The notes beneath the pieces were generated by a model that searched no databases, had not been told where the DNA came from, and was given only the letters and a program-made list of their open reading frames with translations. Of a stretch of DNA of 64,000 nucleotides, positions 10,612-23,759 are shown one piece after another (within the stretch, counting starts at the first letter, position 1; each line of letters opens with the position of its first letter). A program made the position numbers and the translations under genes. Source of the DNA: Paraspadella gotoi (lineage: Eukaryota > Chaetognatha); the NCBI GenBank assembly GCA_051294375.1, contig CM119270.1, forward strand, positions 1,328,484-1,392,483. Direction: 5' to 3'.

Positions 10612-13600
10612 CTAAGCGAAAAAACTGTAATAATATTATAATTAATATTCATATTCTGCCTTTAAATGTTATTATTAAACTATATTGATTCCTAATTATA
10701 AAATTAAAAATTAGCAGGTACAGGATCTTCTCTTCTTCTTTTATATTTATATTTACTTCAAAGGTTTTAATTTTCATCCAAATTAAACAGAACTAGCAAG
10801 ACTATATCTTTTATTTCTCATGTGCTTTCGTTTTCGATAAATTGGTACGATCGCTGCAAATTCCTGTCTAAGCTTCTTAGTTTTTAAAATTCTCATTAAC
10901 AAGTCCGGTCCCAGCGCGTTCAAAAGGTAATCCGCCAAAAAACGACGAAAAAATAGCGGCTTCCGAGGGATCACTTCGCTGCTAAACGATCGAAAAGTGA
11001 GCCACATAAAGATTTGAGACTACATAGTATAAATCATTATTCCGCCGGAATCGCGACCGGTAGAAAGCCGCAAATCCCGTTCCGGACAATAGAAACGAAA
11101 AACTACGGAGCTGAACAGTGGAACACCTGGAAAAAAAAGGGATATAAGAGTGAGGAAATATATCTTATTTTACCGCGATTTTGAAAGTTCGTTATTGTGT
11201 TTTTCCTTCTTATGAGCGGCGTATAGCTGTAATTATAAGTATAAAAAAAATTTTCACTATATCTGCGAAAACAGTATCCGCCGCGGATGAAAACGGCTGG
11301 TCAACTTCCTGGTTCGTTTAGCACTTCGCTGCACGCACCGTGAGATTCGACGCTCACCGCCGAACGTGAACACTGCAAGAAAGTTGACCTGCTTCAGAGT
11401 TACGATCGATCCGGCGATCCGATCGAAGCCACCTCCGCGTACCGATCTTGCACCTTCGAGGCGACATTGCCCGCCCATTGCGAGGCCTCTGCCGCCACGT
11501 GGCATGCGACGCGACTTCCTGAAAAACTCGAAATGTCGAGTCGCGCTGAGATATATCCCTTGCGTTAGCGCGTAGGACTTCGTTACGAAGAGGTTTACAG
11601 GTTCAGATCTATTCAATTACTAACCAAAGGGAGATAGCATATGCAGTATTGGTTTGAGTATGAGTATGATATCTCAATATCAACGAAGAACTCGCTTTCA
11701 AATTACATTTTGTACTGGAGTTACAGGACTGCCTCTCCGAGTGTCTTGAATGCATGTATAGAATCTCCTAAGCAATATATTTAACTCATTGGGAATGTAT
11801 TTACTTGTCTTGACATAATATAAATTAGCAAAATATAACCAAGTGCTGTGGCTTTTCGAAACATGGAAATAACAACGTAAAAGAAAGCTCACTGCGGCCA
11901 ACACACATTAACAATCTCCGTTCTGTTTTAGTCTTATAACTCTATAATTCACTTTGTCGTCCATCGGCGCCCCTAATCTTGTCGGGCATTCACTTATATG
12001 TCAGAACATCAAAATATGATTAATTATGCAAAAAAAAAATCCTATCTGTCATCTGTTTTGTCGCGTCCAACGTTAGCAAAAAACAAACCAATTTATTGTG
12101 AGATTGATGATTGGAATGAAATTTTGTGTGTGGGTAGGGAAGTTGTGATTGAGCTGGATATGATTTCGATAAGATCGTCCAAGTGGGAAATGAGTTTAAA
12201 TAACATCAAAAAATATTACTATTTGAACCAATTACTCATACTTCAAATATCATAGTGAGATGGGGCGATTGATTTGAAATTGTGTATGCGAGTAGAAACG
12301 GTGCATGATTTAAGCCTGGAAATCTCTTTTCGATGACATTTGAGTGAAATAGATTTAAATGGAAAAAAAACAAAAAACTGCTTTCACTAATTGGATATGC
12401 CTCTTTTATATATTAAAAGTAAATTGCAAGATGTATAATTAATCAAAAATTAATCATTAATCATAGTCATGAATTAATCAGCAGGGGCGGTAATCAAGCC
12501 AGTCCACTACAATCAAAACAACATTTTGATCAAATAATAAATTTACGATTGAATGAATAATTAATTATTACCGATTTACCGATTAATGTTGTGGGCAGAT
12601 CCAACATTGTTTGCTCAGAAGTTGTATAAAGTATTCTTATTTTCTTCACTACTGATACTGGTGTGCCTGGTTTAAAAAGTTTAATAATTAAATCTGTAAA
12701 TCATTCTGTAAGCTGTGTAACCAGCTGACTAATGGAAGTAATCATTTTAATCTTTAAAATATATTATACTCAATCATGTAATTTAAAGGAAACTCAGGAA
12801 AAAAAATTAACAATTGATATTAAATAACACATATTAAAACTGACAATTATTGAAGTGGAGGTAAAATCAAGTCAGCGGTATTGTAGTTAAGATTGCCACC
12901 AGCCTTTCGTCGTCATTGTTGGGATCAGCCACCAGGGTTTTGATGGTTTGGGCTCAACGTCTAATCTTGTAGCAGAGATTCGCCAAGAGACAAGAGTTGC
13001 ACGGATCTGTCACGCCCATGTCCCTGGAGAAGGAGGTTTAAGACAAAGGTAACTTGGCAAACACTTGGTTATCATATAATATTTACTTTATTGAATGCCC
13101 CGTGCGGCCGGTGCGCTTGTGATGAATTAAGCAGGGCGCGAAACCCCGAGTCCCTTTGGGTTGGGAGGAGCTCGTGCTACCTCGGGCGCCATTAGTGCTA
13201 CTGATGTCTGACTGATTAACGCGGTATAAAATACTAACAGTATTATAATAATGAAAAATATATTGAATTATAATCAACTCATAAAATGGCAAAGAGAACT
13301 TCAAAACCGACTATCACTTATAAATTTATAAACACAACTTTCTTTCCAAATTTTACTTTTAACTATCCTTCAGCTAATTCGCATGATTTATTTACTAGTT
13401 AATTGTTAAATTTCACACCAACATTGTGTTAAACTGTTATTCTTTGTATACCACTTGCAAAATGCTTCCTTTTCGCTTTATTAATTACTTACTATTTTGT
13501 CTCTCTCCCCTCTCACTCTAACAAGTTTCACTTCTTTCAACAACTCACTCAGTCTGACCTCACCTTCAAACCTTCCTCACATCTGACTCTATCCTGTCTC

Positions 13601-13669
13601 ACCCACTTTGTGGAAAACTTTTACTGCTATCTCTCTCTCTCTTAGCAACAAATTTATTTGCAAATTGTT

Positions 13670-13737
13670 AAACGCTGATGAAGGCTTGAAATAACAAGCC
13701 TGAAACTGTCCGTATCTATTAAATACAGTTCGTTGTA
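13670..13737 (+). ncRNA. Hammerhead-ribozyme-like motif, copy 2
   Basis: Same sequence as 3058-3125, displaced by 10,612 bases as part of the long direct duplication. It is not independent support for the motif. Confidence 0.6.
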
Positions 13738-13750
13738 AAAAATTCAGAAC

Positions 13751-13974
13751 ACCTTATGTGGACTAAAATCCACCAACAACCGCTTCATGCACGGCCAATT
13801 GGTGCCAGAGGCAAGTCATTATCGCCTCCCAACCCAATAGGTCCGGGGTTCTAGCCCGGTGGATCGCGCAAGCAGTTAAGAGGGACGGCCGCTTAACCCC
13901 GCCTGTAACATGGTGTTACGCTCTGATTCCGAAGCTCAGGGACCTGCTTATATTGAACGGTTCTGTCACTAACA
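13751..13974 (+). mobile_element. tRNA-derived SINE, copy 2
   Basis: Copy of 3139-3362 carried by the long direct duplication, identical as far as I compared it. Confidence 0.65.
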
Positions 13975-16506
13975 CAATAAAATAATTAACTGTCCTCTCA
14001 CAACTCTTGCTTCTTCTCTGCTAAATAACTAACAATTGAAAAGGAGGATTCATTAATATCAATCCACCAGTTTGCATAGATTATGAATGTCACGAAATGT
14101 TACAATACGAGAAAAAAATCCCTCATCTGCTCAATTAGAAAAATTATGTTTAATCCCTCTTTCATTGCATTTAAGATTTAGGAAACAAATTATTTTATGA
14201 TCCGTATTAAATAAAATCGTCTTTGCCAATAAAACTTTTTTCTTAAATCTTAAACCAATTTATAAGTTAGATTCAAAATATTTCTCTAACAGTAATTTTT
14301 TAAAAATATTTTTTTTATATAAATAAAACAAATTAAAATTAAAAGTGAAAACTAGGACGGCATTTAAATTTTGATTGTTTTGCAAAGAAAACTGATAAAG
14401 ATTGAATTGCGAAATATAGTATTATAATGGTAAGAACTTATCTTGACACTGTTAGCTCAGAAGTAAGATTTAAGAACATTCCGTTAAATATGTAAAAGTT
14501 AACTGTCAGTACCAATTGGATACACTATGTATGATTATAATTAATGATAGGTAAAAATATAATGTGTCTGGCTCATGACTGACAGATTCAGGCCACGTCG
14601 GATAGGATGACGGAAAGATCCGATCTTCCGAGCCCGGTGCTTCGCAAAGAGAACTGTCGAATCGAAAAAATCGGGATCATTTTGTGTTGAAACGTCTCGG
14701 GAGTACCTCTCAAACCCGCTGGACAAAATGCTTTTAAAGTGTTCCGAAGTTTTTATATCTCAACATATTAAATTTACCGAATCAAATTCTAAACCCGTTA
14801 TTTCACAACTCATTTTTAAAAATTCAACCATTCATCAATGTAGCACGATCGTAAGCTCAACTCACCTTCAATCCAAAATTTATTAACTGATTTGCCGAGA
14901 GTGATGTAAAGGCTAACATGACCGTAGGTCGTAGAGGGGGTCTTTTCATGGAGTCGCCGAGAGCCAATTCTCAGAGACCGTGTCGCCGAAAGTGATGTCG
15001 CTGAGAGTCTTAGTCGCCGAGGATGTTGCTTGAGTTATTTCGCCACAAGTGATGTCCGCACGGCGAAAGGTGAAAAAAAATTATAGACTAAAAGATATAC
15101 AGGAGATAATGTTAGCAACAGAACGAAATATAAATTGAAAAATTCCAAGTAATCTTATCTTTATGCAAATAATAAATTTGGCGATACTGGATTTGAATAC
15201 GCTCGAGAGCGTTTTATGTCTATAGGCAATTACTCTGGTTCGTTATAATAATTAAATATTTTTACATTTAACTGAGAGAAATGATGTCAACATTGGGTTG
15301 ATGTAATAATTTCAAATCAATCGATCACGCGTTGAGAAAAATTCTACAAAAAATCGATCATTTTTAAAAAAATAAAAATTCTTAAAAACTCGCTAAATGG
15401 CATGTACTGTATGGTTTATGTTGTTGTTTATTTCTTATTATAATACAGGCTTTATCAATAAAGGGGTAAATTACGAAAATGAGATATTTCGAACTCATAT
15501 TGAGACTTATGATATTCAATGAATATTTCTTCTTTCGGGCAACGAAATGTACCTAAACTTTGTAGCTTTCATTAAGCTAAATCGTATTTTTATAATTTTA
15601 CAAGGGAGTTTGGCAAAAACAGTAAAAGAAATAAAAATGATAATAAATTTTGGAAAAAAATGAATTAATTGCTCCAATTTCTTACTAAATTGAATTATTT
15701 TTTTTCGTCTATGTTGCTTGAAATTTAGGCTAACCCAACCAGAATCGGCAATCAATGATACGCTGTAATATTATTTGACTTATACAGTAAGTACCCGCAA
15801 AATAAAAAAATTCAAAGGAAACAGTCTAAACACCGTGTTTATTTAAGTATTTTTTAGTTAATAACCTATGGATTTTCTTTGTTCCGGCTGGCGTTGGATA
15901 GCCCAAATACTGCCGTATCAGAAATCATCCATGGTTTTGGTATATTTACTGCGCATTGTCGCAAAAACTGGAGGCACCAAAATTATCAGAAATCCGCCTG
16001 TTCTTCCGGATTCTTTCTAAAATCGCGAGCGACCATATACTCGTCCGATGGAAAACGAAGAGAAAGAGAAATAAAAGATGGAGAAGAAGTAACATTTAAA
16101 AATCTAATAAATACTTGATTAAATACCCATAATTATATTATATCTCATAAATATCTAATTTAAAAAATACAGCGAAGGCGGGAAGATATGTTCAAAAACA
16201 AACGAGCCCCCAAAATTCTCTCTTTCGAAACCGCGGTGTGCTCGTCGCAAGCCATGGCTTTCGGATTGGATTCGAGCAGTAGTAGTCATTAATGCTCGGT
16301 CGGTCCAATATAAAATGTAATCGAAAACAAAAGCCCTTTGTTTTCTTAGAATTTACAAAAAAACGCTTGAATTTTTTCCGTTGCGCCTCCACCAGAACAG
16401 AAAGAAACCCTCGTCTCGCCGAAGGGAAAAATAAACAGTAAAAAATACCTATCGGCTTACGTTCGAATTAAATGGCCGAAAAAGCCAGCCTTCATTGATT
16501 GTTAAA

Positions 16507-16845
16507 TTAAACAGAGCAAGCTTGCAAAAATATAACCAAAATTAAGATACCCGTCTTAGCCAAGACGCAATTATTCAGACATGTGTTAAGGATCAAAAAA
16601 CTATCAACATAGATTAGTAGAACGATCAAGTCTAAGATGAGAATAAAACCGGAAACAGTCCACTTTAGTCCTTTTTTCATGTCAAGATGACGACATTTTT
16701 TTCGCGCACCATCGGCAAGGGCTCCCAAGACGCCACGCTTTCGCAAATAGCCCATTTTAATACTATTTATTACGTGCAATGCCGTCGATCGAAGCGAGAC
16801 AATAAAAAAAAGCGCGAATTCTCGGAAACTGAATTCCCCCTTCAT
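16507..16845 (-). CDS. Second copy of the two-helix candidate
   Basis: Same frame as 5895-6233, lying in copy 2 of the long duplication. If the duplication is an assembly artefact there is only one such locus. Confidence 0.2.
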   Translation of the reverse strand: MKGEFSFREFALFFIVSLRSTALHVINSIKMGYLRKRGVLGALADGARKKCRHLDMKKGLKWTVSGFILILDLIVLLIYVDSFLILNTCLNNCVLAKTGILILVIFLQACSV

Positions 16846-17184
16846 CGCGAAACTCGTGATCTTTGCTACGAATATTGAAAAGAAAGTTTTAAATAAAATC
16901 GTCGATCACCTTAATCTTTGCCCAAATGATATAGAGCAAAAAAATTAATATGGTCGAAACAGCTTCAAGTTAAGAGGGTCAAACCGTTATGTTTTCAGCT
17001 TTACCCCGTTCACTTGAGATCCCTTAAGTCCTAGTCAGATCAAGTCATTTCGGAACATAGACAAGAAAAAGAAAAGAAAGAAAAGAAAGAAAGAATCGGT
17101 TTCTCCCTTCATTCGTTGAGAGAGATGGAAAAAGAATTCGGACGACCCGGGACCACCCAGGTTCGTCCGCTCTCTCTCTCTCTC

Positions 17185-17218
<34 letters not shown>

Positions 17219-17568
17219 TCCTCTTCTCTTCTTCTTCAAAAAGTGTTCTCTTACCGCTTAGCTGATCTTTTTTTGATTTTTTATTACTCTCTTTAAAACG
17301 AACCAATCTTTTATAGATTTTAAAGTGATTTCACGGTAATTCCCTTCTCCTCTTCTCCTCTCTCTCCTCTCGGGACCTCTCTCTCTCTCCCCCTCTCTCT
17401 CTTCTCTCCTCCTTCTCCTTCTCTCTCTCTCTCTCTCTCTTTCTCTCTATTCTCCCTCGGTCTCTTCTTCCCTCTTCTATATCTCTCTCTTCATTCTCTC
17501 TCTCCTCTCTCTCTCGTCTTCTCTCTCTCTCTCTCTCCTCTCTCTCTCGTCTCTATATCTTCCTCCTA

Positions 17569-17599
<31 letters not shown>

Positions 17600-18015
17600 T
17601 CCACGGCGAAGGTGATCTAAGAATTCGAATTGAATTCTAAGCAAAATCATGAGACTGTGAGCATCTGGAGATGACGATCGATGACGAACGACGACGAGTA
17701 GATGAGGATGATGACACGAACCGATGACGACCGACTAAGACGACGACGATGATGACGACGACGATGATGACGACGACAGCGGGACGAGAGATGAGAGACG
17801 AGGAGCGTGGAGGACATGACTCATGACACGAATCACACAACGAAAAAACAACTTGATTTCTTTATATTCAGAAACATCGAGCTGCCGTGTGCCGGACCTC
17901 CCTTCGACCTACTTCCTCCTCTTTCTCCTGCTTCCTCCTCCTTCTCCTCTTCCTCCTTTTTCTTTGTCCTCCTCTTCTCTCTCATCTCTCTCTCTCTCTC
18001 TCTCTCATCCTCTCT

Positions 18016-18560
18016 GGAGGTTTGGATATTTTGGTGGAGGATGGCGCCACCATCGACTTGGGAAAGGTGACGCCTTGTTTGTCGTTTCGGACACCCGCGG
18101 GGCGACCACCAATTGGAAGGGAGGCTGAGGGTCGGCTGGGTTTGGAAAACGTGGTTGGTAGCTGAAGGCATCATCCATGCATAGAGATAGACCTGGCAAG
18201 CTTTGTGATGTGATTAGTCAGATGATTGATGGCCCTAAAAAGGACGACCAATCACATCACAAAGCTAATAAAGTCCATCTATTGGTGCACTTTGTAGATG
18301 GCGTTGTAGAAAAAAAAAGAGTTACCTGGTAACTTGGTAGGAAAGCTTTGCAAAGACTGTCTGTGGGTTTTTTGGCACCTCTAACTGGGATGGAATGGTT
18401 AGAGGGATTGGAATCATCCGGCGTTGGCCTTACTCGATGACGCCGTGGTCCCTATAGTTGGCCATGGACACATTTGTGGGCCTCTTTTGGTGGTCTCCCG
18501 TCTAAAGGTTCTGAATGACGTGTTGACGATCTGTTTGGTCAAAGAGGAAAAGAAGAAAAA
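18016..18560. other. Unique sequence with a strong hairpin
   Basis: Balanced-composition unique DNA just after duplicated copy 2. Frames are open on both strands to about 18200, but none has a recognisable domain. The notable structure is the hairpin at 18199-18266. Confidence 0.4.
18199..18266. repeat. Perfect 17 bp hairpin
   Basis: AGCTTTGTGATGTGATT (18199-18215) is followed, after a 34 base loop, by its exact reverse complement (18250-18266). It could be the core of a small inverted-repeat element. I see no clear target-site duplication. Confidence 0.8.
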
Positions 18561-18566
18561 AAATTG

Positions 18567-18930
18567 GAAGAAGAAGAAGAAGAAGAAGAAGAAGAAGAAG
18601 AAGAAGAAGAAGAAGAAGAAGAAGAAGAAGAAGACGAGGACACGAATCTGAGGGGATGGCATCTTTTTTGGGCACAGTTCAAATATTTAAGGAGAGCGGG
18701 AGTGAGAGGGAGGAAGAGAGGAAAAGAGGGAGAGAGAGAGAGAGTTAAAGAAAGAGAGAGAAGGGGAGGGGGCGAGAGAGGAGGACGATGGAGGAGGAGA
18801 CAGCGAGAGTATGAGAGAAATACAAGGCACCGTAGGAAGGGGAACGAGCGAGAGACGGCGGGAGCCCAGGAGAGACGGCGTGAAATCCATGAGACAGGAA
18901 ATGAGAGAGAAAGAGAAAGCAGTGAAGAGT
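18567..18930. repeat. (GAA)n then GA-rich purine tract
   Basis: About 22 pure AAG/GAA triplets (18567-18633), a short unique stretch, then purine-rich GAGAGG repeats to about 18930. The Glu/Arg-rich frame here is low complexity. Confidence 0.85.
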
Positions 18931-19159
18931 TTGGAATATAGGACTACCGTGAGATCGCAACCACAAACAAGGCGCTGCAGATAAGAAACAAAAAACGTAA
19001 CAGAGCAGAAATACTTTATTCACAACAATAATAAACATTTTTAACAGTTATAAACTTCTAATAATACAAATTTTCTCATACTAAAGTTATAAGTGATTCA
19101 CAATTACTTCGCGCCAAACAACAAAAATTATAACAACCTCAGTGCAAACGGTCATGTCC

Positions 19160-19230
19160 CTGATCCCCCCTGATTCAAAAACTCTCTCCTCTCTTCTCTT
19201 CTCTTCCTTCTTTCTCTCTCTCTTCTCTCT

Positions 19231-19261
<31 letters not shown>

Positions 19262-19354
19262 TATCCTTTTCTCTCGAGGCCAGCTGCACCACAATTTCAA
19301 GTGCTGCCGCAGCCGCGAGAAGAGTAAGCCCCTCTCTCTCTCTCTCCTCTCTCG

Positions 19355-19407
<53 letters not shown>

Positions 19408-19760
19408 GAGCTCCACCCGCAGCGCAGGAACGAAAACGAGAAAATCGTTGGCGTAGCGTCGGANNNNNNNNNNNNNNNNNNNNNNNNNAGAGAGTGGATG
19501 GAGGGGAGTTAGAATAGAAAGAGGGAGAGGGAGAGAGAGAGGGAGGAGACAGAGGGAAAAGGAGTCAAAAGGGGGAAGAAGGAGAGAGAGGAGATGTTAA
19601 TGAGAGACAGCGGTGGAGTAGGACTGACGAGGAGTCAAAGAGATGAAGAGAGAGAGACGGAGGACGAAGGGAGACGAGAGAGAGGAGCGAGGAAGAAGGT
19701 CAGAGGGAAGAGATAGGAAAAGGGAAGAAAGGAGGGAAAGATAGAAACTGAAAAAAAGAG
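19160..19760. repeat. CT tract, 25 N gap, GA tract
   Basis: 19180-19263 and 19330-19408 are CT-rich. A 25 N gap is at 19464-19488. 19489-19745 is purine-rich GAGAGG sequence. Confidence 0.8.
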
Positions 19761-20580
19761 ATAATTTTCAGTGGATCAATGCCAACTTTTTTTTTAGCTT
19801 AGTTAATACGAAGGATTAATAAACGAAAATCTGAATCATTGTTAGATTTAGTCGATGTCGTGTCGTGTCGTGTCGGGTCGTTCGTGAGTGGTCGTGTTGT
19901 TGTCGGTCGTTTGTGTTGTGGTTGTGTTGTTTGGTGGTGTAAGTGTTGGATTGAATCGCGATTTCTACGAAGAATTTGTTTAAAAAATCATTTAACATTG
20001 ATTAATAAACTTAAATGAACGTGATGATCCTCAAGGGGTTGATTGAAATAATTAAATCCAAAAAAAAAAGAGAAATAATTGTGCAGGATATTTGTAGACG
20101 ATGACGACGGATGATATTGATGATGGAGAATGATGATGATTGGATGATTGGATGACGATGTTAATTGATGATAAATTGATTCAAAAATCCCTTCGGTCTC
20201 GAATCGGTGCAACACATTCAATGCTTTCTACAAAGGGTGCACATAGACAATGATTTCTTTTTCTTTCTTTCCCTGTCTCTTTCTGTTCTCTTGTGCGTCC
20301 TGCTTTCGTGCTGCCGTGTCTGCTCTGTGGCTGCACTGCGCACCCGAAAGCCGAAGAAATATAGTCCGGATCGATTGTGTTGTAGAACAGGACAGAGATG
20401 TGTACGTTTGGGCGCGAATTTGTCTTGCGTCGTGTGTGAAATCTTCGATGCAGTGATTTGATTGTGCGTCGGACCGTGAACGAGGAATTCGTTAAACATA
20501 TTTGCACAACCGACGCGACGCGTCGTCGCAGCGGCAGAAACTCGACGCAGCAGCCGACGGTTTTTCGCTTTCTCAGTTTT
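19761..20580. other. Unique sequence, no gene recognised
   Basis: It holds a short GTCGT-rich array (19855-19935) and a GAT-rich array (20098-20170). 20207-20580 has frames open on both strands. One plus frame at 20250 begins with a hydrophobic, signal-like stretch but has no recognisable continuation. Confidence 0.4.
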
Positions 20581-20589
20581 CATGGTTTT

Positions 20590-20815
20590 TAATGGAGGAG
20601 GAAGAGGATGAGGAGGAGGAGGAGGAAGGGGGGAGAGAGAAATCGAACCGGCACCTGCTCTGGCTTAGGAGGGCGAAGGGGGAAAAGGAGGAGGAAGAGG
20701 AGGAAGATTATACGAAAAAGGTGAGGCGCGGATTATCTGGGTGAGTTTTGTTTGGTGGATCCGTTTTCGTCGTCGTCGTCGCCGTCGTCTTCGTCGTCGT
20801 CGTCGTCGTCCTCTC
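20590..20815. repeat. GGA-rich and CGT-rich triplet arrays
   Basis: 20592-20635 and 20680-20708 are GAGGAG-type repeats (poly-Glu in one frame). 20768-20812 is interrupted (CGT)n. Confidence 0.75.
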
Positions 20816-20899
20816 TCTGCCTGACCCCGAGGGACGTGACGAACTCCGCAGCGAAAAAGGGTGAGTGAAAAGTGAGTGAAAATCTGTCGTCCGTTGGGG

Positions 20900-22719
20900 A
20901 TGAGTAAGTTAGGTTAGATCGGTGAGTAAAAGTTGTGACGTTTAAATAATATTTTTAATCGTTTTTTTTAATAATAAGTCAAAATTTAATTATAGATTAC
21001 CAAAATTCAGTCGATGAGTATAGCCGAACTAAATGCACTATATATTACATCTGTTGGGATTGAACATATGAAATCTTTTTGAATATAAAGTGGAATTATT
21101 TGGTATAAATTATATAAAGCGCATGTTTTTGATTGGGTAATTTTCAACATTGAAATTGAAACTGTAAATAACTATTGAATTATTTATTTCCCCACTGAAT
21201 CAAATATGAAACTTTCTTTATTTAAATAAACGGTTGGACATTAGTTATCTCTCTCCTTATAACATAGAACTCACTGGTGGGGTGAATTCTATGCTTTCAA
21301 AATACGGGTAAGACATGATTTCTTTCACGTTAATCATTCAATACCGGTATTAGCCTTTATTAAAAAGAAACTAAAAAACGATTTTTCATAGGTAAGAACA
21401 ACTTTTAATTGATATAAAATTGCTCGTAAGATCTCGTCGCGTTTTTTAGTTGATATTAACACTGCTTAGGCAAAAAAATCGGCACTGCTATATTATCTAA
21501 ACTTTGTTTTGTTTCCACTGCTTTTTTTGTTTTCTTTCTTTCTCGAACTTCGCCCTGACTCTCTTTTTCTCTTTCTATCTGGTGAAGTATTTTGATTCTT
21601 ACGCCAACAAATAAGCGTGTTTTAAATTTTATTTATTTTTCATAGTCCAATCACTCCTGTCCGTACAACTTTCTCACCTCAATACTATCATAACTTCAAA
21701 TCTTCTTTGGTGGACGTTCTCTCTCTTCTACTCTCTGCTTTCTCTCTCTTCATACATAATGATTGGTAAAATAACACTGCGCTTGGAAAGACTCCCGGAA
21801 AAAAGTTTCAAAACATGTCATTTCAAAACAAATTAAAAACTCGTTGTTTTGTAAACAAAAATAAACTTTGTTTTCTCTCTCAATTTTATTTCAGAGAAAG
21901 ACTTCGTTAGCGGTATGATTTATTTCAAAGTTTGGTGCCAGCAGATTTTAAAAAAATCCACAGATTTTTCGAGAAATTTTTCCGCAAAAAACCTGTCGAT
22001 TGAGAGGAAAAAAAATTACTGACGGCTTTCATTACATTAAAAGAATGCGGCTTGTTTTTTAAAATTCGTTTAACCTTTAGTAATTTCTTCATCTATTAAA
22101 AACTATAAAATAAGTCAAAACCGGTTTTTAGGTTTTAAATAAAACGAAACCTCACCAAATACTCACAAATATAAAGTCAGCTTAAATATTTTTTGCCAAG
22201 CAAAACTATTAAATTCTTTGCCCCTAATGTTAGCTGACCAGAAGCACCAACAATTAGGAAATCGTTGATTTAGAATTGTGACATTTTGAAGTATTTCTCG
22301 TTAACAAAATTGTATAAAATGTAAAAATGTAATTTTTACTCGTTCAATTTAAAAAATTAATCCATAGGCAAACAATTAATGAGACAATGGCAAATGAACC
22401 AACTCAGAGTAGAGAAGATAAAGAAGGACCCAAAAGCCGGAGTAAAAAATTTTCTTCAATGCGATCTTAGCGTTCAAATCATCTAAGACAAAAGTCAAAA
22501 TGGACACAAAATGGACATAATTTTTTTTATTAAAAGTAGACAAAAAATTGATATTGATTCGTTGATAGAAAAACTGACAGCAGGGATTGATTTAATTAAT
22601 CTGTTAGTCTTCGCCAACTTTGTCTTAGAGTTAAAATTAATCTTTTTTGTGGGTAAATATTCTAACAGTATTGAAAAAGTGGTTTTTTGCCTTAAATTCC
22701 TCGATAGAAATCACTGCCT
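20900..22719. other. AT-rich unique DNA, no gene recognised
   Basis: Mostly low-GC unique sequence with a small pyrimidine-rich block near 21530-21590. The longest frame, 75 codons at 22511-22738 plus, has no recognisable domain. Confidence 0.5.
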
Positions 22720-22883
22720 AAAGGACTATGCTGAATAAATTATAAATTATATTAAAGGACTATGCTGAATAAATTATAAATTATATTAAAGGACTATGCT
22801 GAATAAATTATAAATTATATTAAAGGACTATGCTGAATAAATTATAAATTATATTAAAGGACTATGCTAAATAAATTATAAAT
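22720..22883 (+). repeat. 34 bp AT-rich minisatellite
   Basis: Almost five head-to-tail copies of a 34 bp unit starting AAAGGACTATGCTGAATAAA, at 22720, 22754, 22788, 22822 and 22856. The last copy has one substitution and is shortened. A partial unit recurs near 22933. The copies are nearly identical, suggesting recent expansion or correction. Confidence 0.9.
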
Positions 22884-23168
22884 GTAGTCGGGCATTGCCT
22901 AGGTTCACCCCGCCTAGAATCATGACATATATATTAAAGGACTCTGCTAAACTTTCAAATGATTTTCTTCCACTGTCAAGGTCAGATACGTTGACCTTCA
23001 ATGTCATTAGGTTCAGGNNNNNNNNNNNNNNNNNNNNNNNNNNNNNNNNNNNNNNNNNNNNNNNNNNNNNNNNNNNNNNNNCTACGACCTGATAAAGTCG
23101 AAATTGAAGATTCGACAACAATATGCAAATGAGATTTTAGCACTTGGTCGATCTGGTTGAGAAAAAAA

Positions 23169-23300
23169 GCTTGCTTGCCCGGATAAGCAGCTTTGAGTTC
23201 GTGCTTGCTTGTCGCGATAAGAAGCTTGAGTTCGTGCTTGCTCGCCCCGATAAGCAGGGTGCGTTCCTGCTTGTTAGCCCTTCTAAGTTCTCCGTTATCT
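23169..23300 (+). repeat. 32-34 bp GC-richer minisatellite
   Basis: Four diverged copies of a unit starting GCTTGCTTGCCCGGATAAGC, at about 23169, 23203, 23235 and 23269. It is unrelated in sequence to the 34 bp array 450 bases upstream. Confidence 0.75.
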
Positions 23301-23369
23301 TCGTGGGCGGAGTCTCCTCGAACCTCGAATCCGCTTAATTAAATTCCGAGCTCCAACTTTTTTTTCTGA

Positions 23370-23697
23370 AGGAGAGGAGAGAGGAGAAAGAGAGATAGGA
23401 GAGAAGAGAGAGACGAAGAGAGAGAGATGAGCAGAGAGAGAGGGATGACGAGAGGAGAGGGAGGAAGAGGACGAGAGAACCGATGAGGGAGAGGAAGAGA
23501 GAGAGAGAAAAGGAAAAAAAAAAAACAGGAACGAGAAGAAAAGGAAAAAAAAAGGAAGGAAAGAAAGAAAGGAAAGAAGATAGAGATAGGACACGAGAGT
23601 GGCAGATGAGAGCAGCATAGAAAGAGTAGATAGAGTGTGAGATGAGAAATATTGAAAGGAAAAAGAGAGAGAGAGAGAAGAGACGAGACGAGAGAGA

Positions 23698-23738
<41 letters not shown>

Positions 23739-23740
23739 TA
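23370..23740. repeat. Long polypurine tract
   Basis: About 370 bases almost entirely A and G, ending in (GA)n at 23704-23735. It reads as Ser/Leu-rich frames on the minus strand, which I regard as non-coding. Confidence 0.85.
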
Positions 23741-23759
23741 GTAGAACGATCTTGAATAA

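Larger units (their letters stand above)
10612..18015. repeat. Long direct duplication, copy 2
   Basis: Second copy of 1-7437 in the same orientation. It includes second copies of the hammerhead motif (13670-13737), the SINE (13751-13974) and all the short open frames. It has no N gap where copy 1 has one at 7010-7034, and it continues into unique sequence at 18016 where copy 1 runs into the 7438-7601 gap. Confidence 0.9.

Noticed and set aside
22720-22883. CRISPR-like array
   Set aside because: Units are head to tail without unique spacers, in eukaryotic DNA; an ordinary minisatellite.
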